Below, piece by piece: positions 23,891 through 35,237 of a DNA stretch of 64,000 nt. The stretch lies in contig CM034599.1 of assembly GCA_020091685.1 (NCBI GenBank), positions 39,697,945-39,761,944 on the forward strand. The letters run 5' to 3'. The DNA is from Lutjanus erythropterus. Lineage: Eukaryota > Chordata > Actinopteri > Lutjaniformes > Lutjanidae. The number at the start of each line of letters is the position of its first letter. The stretch's first letter is position 1. The notes under the pieces were generated by a model. It was not told where the DNA came from. It saw only the letters and a program-made list of their open reading frames with translations, and did not search any database. The position numbers and the translations under genes were made by a program.

Positions 23891-24179
23891 AATACTTTAA
23901 ATGGGAGCTTTTTGGTGTGCAGATCTCTCCTTCTCTGTTCAGACACTGAGAAAAAAAAAATACTTTTTTGTCAATATGACAAACTAATCTGACCTGAGGT
24001 TCCACTCTCACTGCTAGATAAGTCAGTGATCTTCTACATACTTGTGTTGTTGCACTTGTGATGCGGAAAGCTTCTTAATGTAGCAACAGTAAATGCAGTG
24101 AGTTGAACCGGGACTCTCCAAACAGTGGCACACTACTGTAGCTGCCTGTTAGAAGTGCCGTCCTGCTGCCTGTGGCCTT

Positions 24180-24690
24180 TGCAGCCTTGGTGGGGCGCAT
24201 TTGTCCTCCCTGCACCGCTGCCCTGCCAGTTGGCAAGCCTAAGCCAGGAAACTGTCAGTGTCGATTGAGCTGAGTGGAGGAGGTCCTGCTAAAGGAGCCT
24301 TGCTAGTTCCAGGGCCCACCTCTGTTTCCAAAGCATGGGAATAAAGAGCTCTGCATTCCACAGGTCTGAGCTGCCAGCTTTCCCCCTGCCCACAGTTCAC
24401 AGGGAGCCCTGAATGAGATTAACAAAAGCGTTCTGTTGGACCCCTCTTGGCCGGCTTCCACGTCAACAGCTCGCAGGGTCAGGGGTCACACTAACTACAT
24501 TCATTCCCAGCAGACCCCTTGCTCCAAACACAGGCTGCCAGTCGCACAAACTCCCAGCTTTTCCTCTAATCCCCCGAGATATGTCTGATCTCTCCACATG
24601 TTTCTGCTCAATTAAAGCAATATCACACCTTGCAAATGGAACGGAGGGAAAGAGAGGGAAGCAGGACAGAGTGCAGCCGCAAAGACGAAC
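24180..24690. other. Repeat-poor block, candidate conserved non-coding
   Basis: GC-richer with no transposon words. Contains CTCAATTAAAGC near 24608 and the POU-like TTGCAAAT at 24630-24637. Frames on both strands (24413-24706 plus, 24463-24789 minus) show no domain. Confidence 0.25.
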
Positions 24691-25757
24691 AGAGGAGAGA
24701 AAGTGAGAAAAGCGAATGAATAGAGCATGGAGGGTGAAAGAGAGAGTGGATAATGGAATTATTAATCTACTCGTGTAAGGCACTAACACATGAGGCTGCG
24801 CACCTGATGAAACACCGGAGGCAAAAGCTCAATAGTTGATGGAGGACACATGACTGGCATGGTAGTAAAGGTGATACACACACACAGCACACATCAGATA
24901 CTCGCACACACACACAGCACACACCTGCTCGTTCTTTGACTGAACCTTTCTTGAGTTGTGGAATCCATCTCAGTGAACCTCACCTACATTCATTCTGTTT
25001 TTATCATACTTTCATTATAATTATGGTAATTCACTGTAGATAATAATAATGATAATAATGTATCAGAGACTGACTATTATACTGATTACTGAGATTACAT
25101 AACTTAAAGCTGCACCTGTCAATATTTTTACATGAACTTTTGGTTATAGGATCTGTGACTTTACTGGTTTGATTCTGTCTCTCTGCTTTTATGAAACTGA
25201 TTTCAGAAAAAAACGAAAACAAAAACAAAATAAAAGATATTATAAAACCATTATGTGCTACTTTGCCTTCCCAGCATCAAACACACAAGACAAGTAGGCA
25301 ACCAGCTGGTGAACCAAGTGGAGGATGCAGCAGCTAAAGAGCCCGATAATTTTCTCAGAAGTTGGTGGAGACCAAAACAGAGCCAAAAGGAAAGTGAATA
25401 TTTGGCTTACACTAATCAGTTGAATGCAGACTCCTCCTAAGCCCAAATTGATCAGACACTGATCATTACTGGCTGATATTCAATAAAAATATGTGATCGG
25501 GAGATCAGAATTAACACTTTCTAGATGCCATTTCCAAAAACTGATGATGATGTTAAAAAAAAGAAATTGAGCCAGTTCTTAGCTGTGTTGGTGTTGTGTG
25601 CTAGCATCAACATGGTTTGTGTATCAGTCACTCACTGCTTGCCTTGTGTTGCCTCCACATGAACGTAGAGTGAATCCAAAGTTATGCTATCCAGACTTGT
25701 TGCTTAAAGCAGGTGCTATAACAGAACAAGAAAAATGATCATAATGGCTGATACTGC
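24691..25757. other. No gene recognised
   Basis: AT-rich, with short CA runs near 24870-24920 and a TAATAATGATAATAAT run near 25042-25060. Nothing else assignable. Confidence 0.45.
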
Positions 25758-26500
25758 TTATAGATCACTGTCTCCTAAACTGTTTTTCTGGGGACCCGCT
25801 TTTTAAAAATGACAAACCATCACAACCCACTTCACAACACACCTTATTAATAAATCTTGGGTGGGTTAATTTGTGCATTAATGAATGTTCCTGAACATTG
25901 TTACTGCCATTTCTGCATCACCTTATAGTATCTTGACACATGCATATGCACATTAAATGCTAAAATAAATCTATTCAGACTGAGTTAACAGGCCTTCTCA
26001 ATCTTTTTATTTTCTCTCATCAAGAAAACAAACCTAAAAAAAGCTGAGACAGCTCAAAATGTCAAGGCAATGACTTCTCTCAGTTTTTAAAATATACTTT
26101 TTGGGGGTTTCCAAAACTCAAAGATTCAAGTTTTGTCTAAAGAAGAAAAGTAAATTAACTCAACGGTAAAACTTTTTAAAAATGTAACAGTTTGAGCTGG
26201 GCTCGAAATTCAATAGTCTATTGAAATAAGTGGCCTTGAAATGCTGAATTTTCCCAGCTTTTTTGTTTTTACAGTGTAGGACATTTTAGCCTCCTTAAAG
26301 TAGAAAAAAAAATCTGTGAATGTAGGCAGAATTAACAGGCTCCTCTTATCAGTAAAACAACAAATGTTTTATAAAAGATTTACTGCAGATATAAATTGTA
26401 AATTTTGCATTATTTCTACTATTTTTGGGGGGACCCAAATAAAATCTCCTGTCCTCTCCTCTCCTGTCACGACCCCTGTTTGGGAATTACTGTTACAGAC
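25758..26500. mobile_element. hAT-like non-autonomous element
   Basis: The left end CACTGTCTCCTAAACTGTTT with TTCTGGGGACCC, and the reverse complement of the right end, CAGTAATTCCCAAACAGGGG, form inverted termini of hAT type. Flanking octamers TTATAGAT (25758-25765) and TTACAGAC (26493-26500) agree at 6 of 8 positions, compatible with an old 8-bp target duplication as made by hAT transposases. An embedded segment ends TTTTTACAGTGTAG at about 26278, resembling the CACTGTAAAAA end family seen at 33.5 kb. No transposase remains. Confidence 0.6.
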
Positions 26501-27103
26501 GCTCAGCAATCAGGACTGGCATCAAAATAACATTATCTGAGCATCCCTAGTTCCTCTGTGTCTGCTGGTTGTGGAAACAGGCAACTGTTTTCCAATGTAT
26601 TAAGAATATCAACTTTTTAAGGCCAGAATACTGTACATGTTGTACAGATCAAGACAGCTTTAAGAAAGATATTACTGATTGAGATAAACAGAAACCAAAT
26701 CACCCCTGGAATGATAAAAAAATAATAATTGTAAAATGTGTCACATGTAATTGATTTGTAGTCAAAGACCTAAAACTTAAATAATACTGGTATGGTTCTT
26801 TGGCATTATTTTGATAGTTAATTGGAGCCTAATGGTTGCCTTTTAAGAGTAACTCTGTCTCTCAAATAAATTAAGTTGAAGTGACATCTGAATATTTAAA
26901 ACTTCATATAACACCAGTTTTAGTGTTGGTTACATAATGACAACATGTTTTGATTTGGGAATGTGACAGAAGTATTAGTACCACTTTCTAATAATTCACA
27001 CTAAATGGGCAATGAGTTGTAATTAATGGCTGTATTAATGCAACATTATGTAACTAGTTTACCTTAAAATAAGAGCTTCAAAATCATTCTGTCTCTGTTG
27101 TGC
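26501..27103. other. No gene recognised
   Basis: AT-rich sequence, no supported feature. Confidence 0.45.
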
Positions 27104-27508
27104 CCTTAAATAGGGAGATGATAGCGGGAGATGAGTTACAACGAACTACACGCAGCTCTGCTTCACTCAACTGTATTAAAACAATTTCTCATGAGCAACT
27201 CAACACCAAAATTCATTCATCATCTTACAAACACTAACACAACAACAGCTAACTTACATGGCGAGACTGAAAAACAAAACAGTCTAATATGGCCGCGCCG
27301 CCACGCGGTATTTAGTACACACATCGCCTCAAACGAGCACAAAACATGTAATTTCCTCCCAGTCAACATTACAATAACAGAATAACTACTGCTATGGTGT
27401 TCTGTACGTTCACAATGTTTTGTGTTTACCAATTACCTTAAATAGGGAGATGATAGCGGGAGATGAGTTACAACGAACTACACGCAGCTCTGCTTCACTC
27501 AACTGTAT
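27104..27508 (+). repeat. Perfect 73-bp direct repeats 332 bp apart
   Basis: 27104-27176 and 27436-27508 are identical (begin CCTTAAATAGGGAGATGATA, end CACTCAACTGTAT). The intervening 259 bp include a GC-rich palindromic patch GGCCGCGCCGCCACGCGG. Perfect identity implies a recent event: a partial tandem duplication or terminal repeats of a young element. Confidence 0.85.
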
Positions 27509-28144
27509 GGAGGAGGCGGAGCGCGTCTCCCCTACCAGAGCCCTGAGGCATTACTAGCAGATCGCCGAGCAATCGATCTACAGCTCCGTATCACCCACAA
27601 ACACTGTAATCCACAAGTAATAAAAAAACAACAACGAATGTCCTGAACATATTATATTAACGACAATAAAGAAATATTAAATGAACTCCTTTTTTTCTGT
27701 CAAACACTTCACCTGAAAAAATAACAAATCTAAAAATTAATTACTTATGTTGTCACATAATAACCTGTCACATCTCATAGACTTGCAATAGAGTAAATGG
27801 TGCCCCTGCCATTCCCACTCTGCACCCACACACCTGTTCTCGCACTATGTAATTCACAACAAGTGTGTAACACACACATGTTTTATGGATAAAATGTTTT
27901 CTGATTTTCCCTCTGATGTCCTCCGGATGCTCTGCCGCAGCTCTCTGTGATTAACATGGCATCCTGATGGATAATGAAGTAAACTGATGTTTGTTGCAGC
28001 TTTTAGCTGATTAGCTATTAGCTCAGTTAGCTGTACTGCCCAGATTAAAGTGGGCGAGGCTTTTAGTCATTGGTGACAGCTTCATGAGATGATAGGCTGA
28101 CAGGCCTTCTAGCTGTCGGACTTGTTAGTATTTTTAACTGCTCG
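27509..28144. other. No gene recognised
   Basis: GC-rich for the first 80 bases, then AT-rich. No assignable feature. Confidence 0.4.
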
Positions 28145-28574
28145 CTAGTCTTGCATAACCAGACCTCTCTCCATAGTGCTGAGCGCTGGAGAAAGGTCTG
28201 GCTCCACACATACACAATCTGCTATAAGGGAAAAAACGTTCTACTTTGTATGCATTTCTTTAAATCAATCACAAACTTCTTAGGGTGGCACCATACCCAG
28301 TGACAGTGCTGCTGCAAAATATTGTCGAGGGGGAACTTGATTCAGGTGAGGTGATCTCTGGAATTAACATGACTACATCACTGCAACAGAAAAGCTAACA
28401 GCTGTTAGCTTGTTTACGTTTGTACCATTAGCATACCAGGCGCTAATTTGCCATTTTCAGCATGTAGGTTGCACCTCCATCACTGTTCTTGTTTCCCAGG
28501 GACTTTGAAAATGTAGAGAGCATACACTGAGATGCTGGTTGAAGCAAGCGACCAATGGCAGGACTTAAATCTGG
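28145..28574 (+). repeat. Teleost interspersed repeat, uninterrupted copy
   Basis: Begins TAGTCTTGCATAACCAGACC, passes through GAGAAAGGTCTGGCTCCACA, CTATAAGGGAAAAAACG, a CAGTGCTGCTGCAAAATA block and GCTAACAGCTGTTAGCTT, and ends near CAGGACTTAAATCTG. The same order occurs at 49266-50250. The sequence class is common in fish; the superfamily is not assigned here. Confidence 0.75.
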
Positions 28575-30250
28575 TGAGTCAGACTAGCTGCTCACTAGCT
28601 TGTGTTGCTGCACTTGCTCATTGTTTGGCTGTGTTAGCAAAGAAGCATTTTTGGGTGCACTATATGAATTCTTTTCAGCCAATATCATTAACCACTTATT
28701 ACCTGCTTTTCATGGACAATACTTTTTTCATTTTAAAAAGAAGTTCATATAAAATGCAGCTATGTTTGCGAGGTGGTTTAGGCAGTCAACTCGAGCTGCA
28801 CTGCCAATCACGTGACATGCCCCACTCTCGATAGTACATACCAAACGCACCCTTTTAATCTGGTGGTCTATTTAAACTGCTAAACTTCCCATTTCTCCCT
28901 CTGCCTGCAGTGCATTGCTGCCCTGCACTAGTATTGCTGTCTGTGTTTTTAACCCCACCACCACCCAAGCATCCACCTTTAGGCTCCGCTGGGGGGTTCA
29001 AGAATTTGCTCATCACTCCCCACATATCTCTATGTAACTTAACCTGTGGAGAGTGATGAAGTCGGAGCCTAGACAACAAACTCAAGTCATGTTCTGCTGC
29101 TGAATAAACAGTCTTAAACGTGAGTTGTCTGACTGAACTGCAGTTAATGCACACCTGAAACCTAGAAAGGCTAAGAGAGACACACAATTTAATATACCAT
29201 AGTGCTGACCAAAACAAATCACAGTTCTGACTCTTTAAATGTTCAGTTAGTATTTCTTAAAGTTAATCAAAAATCTTCACAAATGTACGTCAGCTTATAT
29301 AGAGCATTTTGCTGAAGAATTCAAATTAAAAGCTTTGACATTATCTGTTAAATCATAGCTGATATATAGCCGATTATTAAAAACATTAGCAATAATCCGC
29401 TCCACTAATTTATCAGGATAATGCATTATGATATAAATTTCCTAGTCAATCGGTGGATATTCATTGACCATTACTTTAAGTAGTGAAATCATAACAAAGC
29501 ATAACAGCTGTCGATACTTACAGCAAGGTTGTATAAGTGAATTGCACTGAAGAACTGGGGTGCCAAATCTTACACAATGCTGCTGTAATGGTTAATAAAG
29601 CATTTACTAAATATGACTGATAAACCAGTAAAAGAACAACACTTGAGTTTCCAAGTTCTGTCTGTTCCAGGTTGTTCATCCTCCTTCACACTTGATTTGT
29701 ATTTATAGCTCTTCTGTTCATGAGGAGGACCACTACTGTGGAACATCTGACCTCTGACCTACAAGAAGAGCTGCAGAACATCTGGACCCAAAAGGTATTA
29801 ACGTTTACAACTGCATACATAATGGATTATTATAAGAGCTTTTTATTAATGAATGATGCTGATGTGAATTTACACTGACACAGAAATGATGACAACCCTT
29901 CATACTGCTGTTTTTTTGAACTTCTTGCCTTTTGTTCTTCATGTTTTGGTCGGTAATTGAATATTTTCCTACTCATGCCATGTCACCCTTGTCAGCTCAC
30001 CACCTAGAGGCCTAACTGACATGACTCCGACTCCTGTCCGGAGACTGTGCCCTCAGTAAAGATGGAGTCTCTGCCCACAACATGAAACACTCACTCTGAA
30101 TTTCTGCTTTGTCCTGCATCTGAAACCAGTTAGCCCATACAGCAGCGGTAAACCAAACTGGACAGGGGGAGACTCCAAAGGGGGGAGAAAGAGAGAGAGA
30201 GTGCGAGAGGAGAGATATATAGAAATGGGGATGAGGGTGAGGCTGGTGGG
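28575..30250. other. No gene recognised
   Basis: A minus frame of 120 codons (28855-29217) has no domain. At 29708-29793 a short plus frame lies between TTTATAG and AAAAGGTATT and could pass for a mini-exon, but the evidence is too weak to call it. Confidence 0.4.
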
Positions 30251-30720
30251 GGTTGTTCACAGAGAGGATCATACATTACTTTTTTCTCCCCCAGTATTTC
30301 TTGTCCTTGATCTGCCTGCTTTTCTTTAAGCTGGATCCAGAGCCCTGCCCCCCTGCCGAGTCTTTAGCCCAGAGGAGGGGAGGCCTCAGCCAGCTGCAGG
30401 CTTCACTGGAGCCCTGCGCGCAGAGGTGGAGGGGTGGGGGGGTGAGGCTGTAGGGGAAGGAGGGGAGGGTAAGGGAGGGGAGGAGAGAGGTGTGTTCTGG
30501 TGGATGGAAGCAGAGACACGTAGAAAGAGAGAGGGAGAGGGAGAAGCTGAGAGGCAGTCGATGACAGCGTGAGTGCAGCAGAGGATATTGCGCTCAAAGA
30601 CACAACACGGGGACCCTGAGAGATTGAGTTTCAAAGCGGAAAAAAGAGCGGAGGATTTCCACGGCTGATCCACTTCCGCAGATCAGACTGTCCGAAAACG
30701 GCCAGCAGTGGTCGAGTCAG
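30251..30720 (+). other. GA-rich, GC-richer block, possibly transcribed leader
   Basis: A G/A-rich stretch (30430-30545) with GTGAGT at about 30569-30574 that would make a good splice donor on the plus strand, followed by a C/G-containing segment to 30720. No coding frame with a domain was found. It could be a 5' untranslated exon and promoter or only low-complexity DNA. Confidence 0.2.
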
Positions 30721-30800
30721 GATGTGACTCGCCAAATTTACACGGCAGCACACTGTCAGAGCCCAGTATACTGTGTTATGGTACCACTTACTATTAAAAA

Positions 30801-31544
30801 GTGTGGTTGTATGAGGTACTTATCCATAGTCAGTGTATTAGCCAGAGTAGATGCTGGCTGGTATGCCCCCATTTTGGAGAAGTAGCAGGAATACTAGCAA
30901 GGAAGCCAAACATTGTACTGCTGTGGACAGGGTCAGAAGTAAAAGACATTTTAGCTCCTTATAATAAATAATAAATGTAAGTTTAAGTGTACACTTTATT
31001 TAGAATATTTTCACCACATTACCTTGCCACCAGACAGCTTTTTCTGATGGGAAAATGCTGTTATGCGAGCTCTTTCCAAACCAACCAAATTCCAAAGACA
31101 GTAATCAGTAATTTTATCTTGCCACACATGGGAGCTGTTGGACCAATGCTGTCTTGGTCTCGTAGTTTGTTTGTTATTATGTGACAAAGTCACTCAATAA
31201 CACAGGCAAACAAACATGTAAAGGCAGCAGTAGACCAACAACTCCTGTTTTTTGAAAGGTTAAATTCCTGATTTTGCCTGTGGAGTTTGGTTGGATTGGA
31301 GAGAGTGATATTTGGCTTGTATAACTTGTTTCCTATCAGAAAAGGCTGTGTGACAGCAAGGTAAAATGGAGAAAATTTTATAAATATAACATGCACTAAA
31401 AGTGTTGCTTTGTGGACATTTTTAAGTGGCTAAAATACCTTTTGTTGCTGACCCCTTCCACAGCAGTTCATTACATATACTGTAGCTTCAGTACTGCTGC
31501 TTCACTCTACTTCTGACTATGGGTAAGTACCTCAAACAACCCCA
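30801..31544. mobile_element. Foldback element with about 350-bp inverted arms
   Basis: The arms 30801-31151 and 31227-31544 are diverged inverted copies. Matching landmarks include GTTGTATGAGGTACTTATCC against GTTGTTTGAGGTACTTACCC (reverse strand), TACTGCTGTGGACAGGGTCA against AACTGCTGTGGAAGGGGTCA, and TTACCTTGCCACCAGACAGC against TTACCTTGCTGTCACACAGC. The loop is about 75 bp. A third, single-arm copy lies at 63329-63545. No protein is encoded. Confidence 0.75.
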
Positions 31545-31639
31545 CTATGAATGATCCAAAATATAGATTTGATGGCTGACTGATGTCTTAAATGGCACCC
31601 TGTGTTACTGTGTACAGTATGTCACCGTAAACCCCACAC

Positions 31640-32317
31640 AAATGTTCAGGATTGTCAATATGACATGAAAACTTTTGTTCACTTGACACAAATACTCATC
31701 CACTGTAAGGTTGACATAATTCTTTTATATTAAGTCCAATTAACAACATGTCCATTCTGTGCTCAGCATATAATTTTATGGTTGAATGAAGTAACAAGAT
31801 GGTTACTTTTTCAATGAAATGAATAATTTAAGTTCACTGTGTTGTTTTCTTAACACAAAACTGCAGCTATTTCCTGTTTTTTTTTACCAACTCACTGTTA
31901 TCTTGTACACACAATTGAATAAAATTGAGACAAAACATTGTTTATTTTTAGAGTGCAGGCCAGCACAGCACATCATCAGACTTCCCAGCATGCATTGTGT
32001 GAATTAAAAAGTCTCCTTAGGCTCTTCTTATTTCTAGTTTGAAATGTTGGAAACTTGCTGTGTGTCATGTGTTAAGTCAACAAGTGTTTTTTGAGTTTGT
32101 TTTACAGAAATGTGTAAATGTAAAATGGTTGTGAAAACATGTTCTCAGTGTTGTCACTTTTGTTCAATTTCTTGTCCAGTAACAGAAAAAAATGAGTTAA
32201 CTTAACATGACAAAAACACATTATTGCAACAACAGTTGCAGTCTTATTCTGAACACAAAATTGACTTCACAATTCAGTTCAGTTAGAAAGTTAGTATAAA
32301 GTATAAAGTTAGAAATG
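31640..32317 (+). repeat. Interspersed element with a GCATGCTGGGAA core, copy 1
   Basis: The segment around TTTTAGAGTGCAGGCCAGCA, TCAGACTTCCCAGCATGCAT and AAGTCTCCTTAGGCTCTTCT aligns in order with the reverse complement of 36920-37290. Edges are approximate. Confidence 0.6.
31982..31999 (+). promoter_or_regulatory. ZNF143-like core in a repeat
   Basis: TTCCCAGCATGCATTGTG matches the shared part of the ZNF143/SBS consensus (TTCCCAGMATGCAYYG). The same core recurs in repeats at 34604, 36994 and 43458. Confidence 0.45.
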
Positions 32318-32440
32318 ATTATTTTCATTAATGATGAACAATGATTATATTTCTGATTAATCCCATAATCATTTGGTCTATGAAATAGTAAAAATGCCAA
32401 TTGTAATTTCCCAGAATCTAAGGTGACATCTTCCTGTGGC
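32318..32440 (+). repeat. Partial GATTAATC-class element
   Basis: TGATTATTTTCATTAATGAT and CATTTGGTCTATGAAATAGT match the reverse orientation of the element at 19541-19878. Confidence 0.5.
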
Positions 32441-32710
32441 TTATTTTGTCAAACCAACAATCCATACCCCCGAATGTTGGGAGAGAATCATTTCATCCCC
32501 ACATTTGCTCTCTTGCACCATCCCCTTGTATTTTAAATTCTATTACTAATTATACTTTTATGATAAATTTTGCACTGTCTGAGCTCTTGCATGCAGTTAA
32601 TGACTTGGTTGAGATCCAACTTCACATCATCCTGTACAGCTGGTCTCTCTGTTAGTCCTTCTGAAGGTCCAGAGGTGTGATGTGGTCAGTTTAAGGACAC
32701 TCTCCCCCTG

Positions 32711-32728
32711 CCATCAACAGAGGGCGCT
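32711..32728 (+). promoter_or_regulatory. CTCF-like motif
   Basis: CCATCAACAGAGGGCGCT resembles the CTCF core (CCASYAGRKGGCGC). Weaker than the site at 808. Confidence 0.3.
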
Positions 32729-33139
32729 ATGGCTCAATATGTGGATCCACTGAAATTGAGCAAGAAAGGCATATTTTGGTGGATTAATATTTCATGTGAG
32801 AAGCTCTACTGAAAAAAAGACAAAAATCAATGTGATAAATCAGATGGTATGAAATAAATTCCAAAATGTGGACATGTGGATTTCCACTTGTATGACATGT
32901 AGACAGCATCATGTCTACCTGGTGGATCAGTCATATGTTGGTGTGAGCGGAGGTCTGATGCAGCCAAAACACATTCTAAAAAAAAGAGACAGAGAAAAAA
33001 AACAAGATCACAGACATCCTCTCTGTGGTGCCAACACTCAGCAGCATTACCATAAGACGCAGCTCCAACATGTGTAACCAAACAGTCAAATCCCAGAGAT
33101 GGTGTTTTATGATCTGTTTGATAACTTGTGTGAAACAGC

Positions 33140-33509
33140 ACTCCCTGTTCATTTATAAATCCCTCGTAATCCCCAAGAGGTAGTGACAGCTGATTTAGAG
33201 ACGCTCGGGGCTCCGTTGGTGAAGATAAACTGAGGTACTTTCTTGCAATGAGGTCTGCAGAGGGCCCGGAGAGTCTAAATCACTCTTTAAAGAGACAGGG
33301 AGCCTCAGTGTCACTGGGGGCCACGGGTATTGTGGGGCCAGTGGCCAGCCCGTGCCATATTATCTTAATATACTCTGTCCACCATGCTGGACAGACAGAG
33401 AGTTCTCCAAAAAAGTTTCCTGGAGATAATTCATACATCTAATGGGAGCCATAAATCCCTGTATTAACTTCACTGCAGCGCATAGAAGGGCACGGCCCGG
33501 AGAAATAAG
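33140..33509. other. Repeat-poor block, candidate conserved non-coding
   Basis: GC-richer sequence including CATATTATCTTAATATACTC and CATACATCTAATGGGAGCCA, free of transposon words. Short frames on both strands have no domain. Confidence 0.25.
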
Positions 33510-34355
33510 AGACAGATGAGGGCAGGGAAAAAAAAGAAACATCAATTAAATGGTACACTGTAAAAATAAGCTGTTTATTTTAACTTAAAAAAACAAATTT
33601 GCACCAGTGCCTCCAATATGTCTTAAAATGCGGGATCAGGTATCGGTGAGTGTGTGATTCTATGCACAATCCAATACCACATCAGACACATGAGGGCAAG
33701 GGGAAAAAATAAGCATCAATTAAGAGGCACACTGTAAAAAAATAACCTTTGTCTTTTAACTTTAAAAAGTTAATGTCTTTGACATTTGAAAAGACAAGTT
33801 GAGGTAATTTAGTGACGATTCAAAACAAATGGTGTCAGTTAGTGAGTGATTCTATGATCAGTCTAACACCATGTGAGACAAATGAGTGTGAGGAAGAAAA
33901 AAAACATCAATTAAGTGGGAACACTGTAAAAATAACATATTTCTTTTAACTTAAGATTAGTGTCCACGCTGCTTCAAATTTTAAGTTGGCTTAATTTGTA
34001 AAGACAAGTTGAGGTAATTTCGCAACAGTTCCAAAAAACTTTTTGAGCCAAATAAACTTGATATTAATTAAATTGTACTTGAGAATACATGTTCAATAAG
34101 CTTAAGATACTAAGTTGAACCAACAACTCTTCAGTCACACTGGTAATCATTACAAACAGGGTGAGGGTGAGGGAAAAAAGAAACATCAATTAAAAGGTGC
34201 ACTGTAGAAATTAACTATGTCTTAATTTTAAAAAGTTAGTGTCTCGGCTGGCCTTAAATTTTTTTGAGGTTGACTGAATTTGAAAAGACAAGTTGAGGGT
34301 ATTTTGTAACAATTCCAACAAACTTTTCGGGTCAAATAAACTTGATATTAATAAA
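33510..34355 (+). repeat. Four tandem copies of the element left end plus its flank
   Basis: Unit starts are about 33510, 33684, 33876 and 34156. Each has an A/G-rich leader ending AAACATCAATTAA or similar, then a CACTGTAAAAATAA-like terminus, then in units 2-4 AAGACAAGTTGAGG. Unit lengths increase (174, 192, 280 bp) because each retains more of the element. Confidence 0.75.
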
Positions 34356-34603
34356 CATGATATTAATTCAGTTGATTCAAAACAAATAAACTTTTCTAGT
34401 CAAATAAATGTTTTTTAAAACACACTAATTCTGTTGCACTTGAGAAAACATGTTCAATAAACTTAAGCTATTAAGTTGAACCAACAGCTCTTCAGTCACA
34501 CTAAAGAACATTACAAACATTTCATTTCCTTTTACATTTTCTCGGTTTCAGTTCACCCAAAGAACTTCCAGCTGAAAAAAAACAAAAATTTCGTAGTATA
34601 AAA

Positions 34604-34620
34604 ACAATGCATGCTGGGAA
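34604..34620 (-). promoter_or_regulatory. ZNF143-like core in a repeat
   Basis: ACAATGCATGCTGGGAA, the reverse of TTCCCAGCATGCATTGT, within the element ending at 34803. Confidence 0.45.
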
Positions 34621-34889
34621 GTCTACTAAATGCTGATCATGTTTCTTCAGAAACTTAATTTAATGAGTTGACTGAACTCTGTACAGTACATTCATTCAAA
34701 TCATCATATCATGAGTTCACATCACATCAGAACTTTTAGTTTAATTAACTTATATTTACGTTAAGTTAATGAGAAAAGAGTTGACTCAACTAACACAGTG
34801 TAGAGGAAGAGAAGAGGTGTGTGTGGTTAAAAGAAGACAATAAAACATGGAGGAAAGATCTGCATTTGTATCGAGACATAATCCAGACA

Positions 34890-35170
34890 ATCAAAAGAAG
34901 AGGAGGGGGGCACAGAGAGGGTAGAGGGGACTAAGGGATGACGGCGGGCCCCGGTGCAGGGGTGAGACAGGAGGCAAGAGGGGCCTGGTGGCAGGGCCCG
35001 GGCCTGGGTGGTGCGGCGCTAACAGGCCCCCGGGGACCCGGCACTGCAGGACCATATGGGGAGCAGTGAAAGGGAGAGGAGCAGCGGGAGCCCCGGGCTG
35101 ACAAGCCACCGCTGCCCCTGCTTCAGCTGTTCCCCTGGAGCCCCGGGGACCTGGGGATTAGAGGCACACA
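34890..35170. other. Very GC-rich block
   Basis: A G/C-dense stretch (for example GGCCCGGGCCTGGGTGGTGC) stands out from its surroundings. Frames on both strands are biased by composition and have no domain. It could be a CpG-type regulatory block or recombination-biased sequence. Confidence 0.3.
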
Positions 35171-35237
35171 ACAAAGACAACACATACAGGACAACACACA
35201 AACACGCACACACATGCAGGGTGGACGCTAGTGGAGG

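Larger units (their letters stand above)
23043..23942 (-). mobile_element. Penelope-like retroelement relic with inverted ends
   Basis: A 59-bp sequence at 23043-23101 (begins CTGAACAGAGAAGGAGAGAT) recurs inverted at 23884-23942 (ends ATCTCTCCTTCTCTGTTCAG). Between them on the minus strand lies a decayed Penelope-type reverse transcriptase fragment. Just inside the right end is a hammerhead-ribozyme-like core. Penelope-like elements are known to have terminal repeats that can be arranged in inverted orientation and to carry hammerhead motifs in them. Length is 900 bp, far shorter than a full element, so it is a 5'-truncated or internally deleted copy. Confidence 0.7.
33510..34803 (+). mobile_element. 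CACTGTAAAAATAA-class element with multiplied left end
   Basis: The right part (34200-34803) runs through AAGACAAGTTGAGG, CTCTTCAGTCACACTAAAGA, ACAATGCATGCTGGGAAGTC, TCATGTTTCTTCAGAAACTT and ends TTGACTCAACTAACACAGTG. The same order appears reversed at 43209-45080. The left end is present four times in tandem (next entry). No coding. Confidence 0.65.

Noticed and set aside
29708..29793. Mini-exon between TTTATAG and AAAAGGTATT on the plus strand
   Set aside because: Short, donor weak, peptide unrecognised, and no neighbouring exon.
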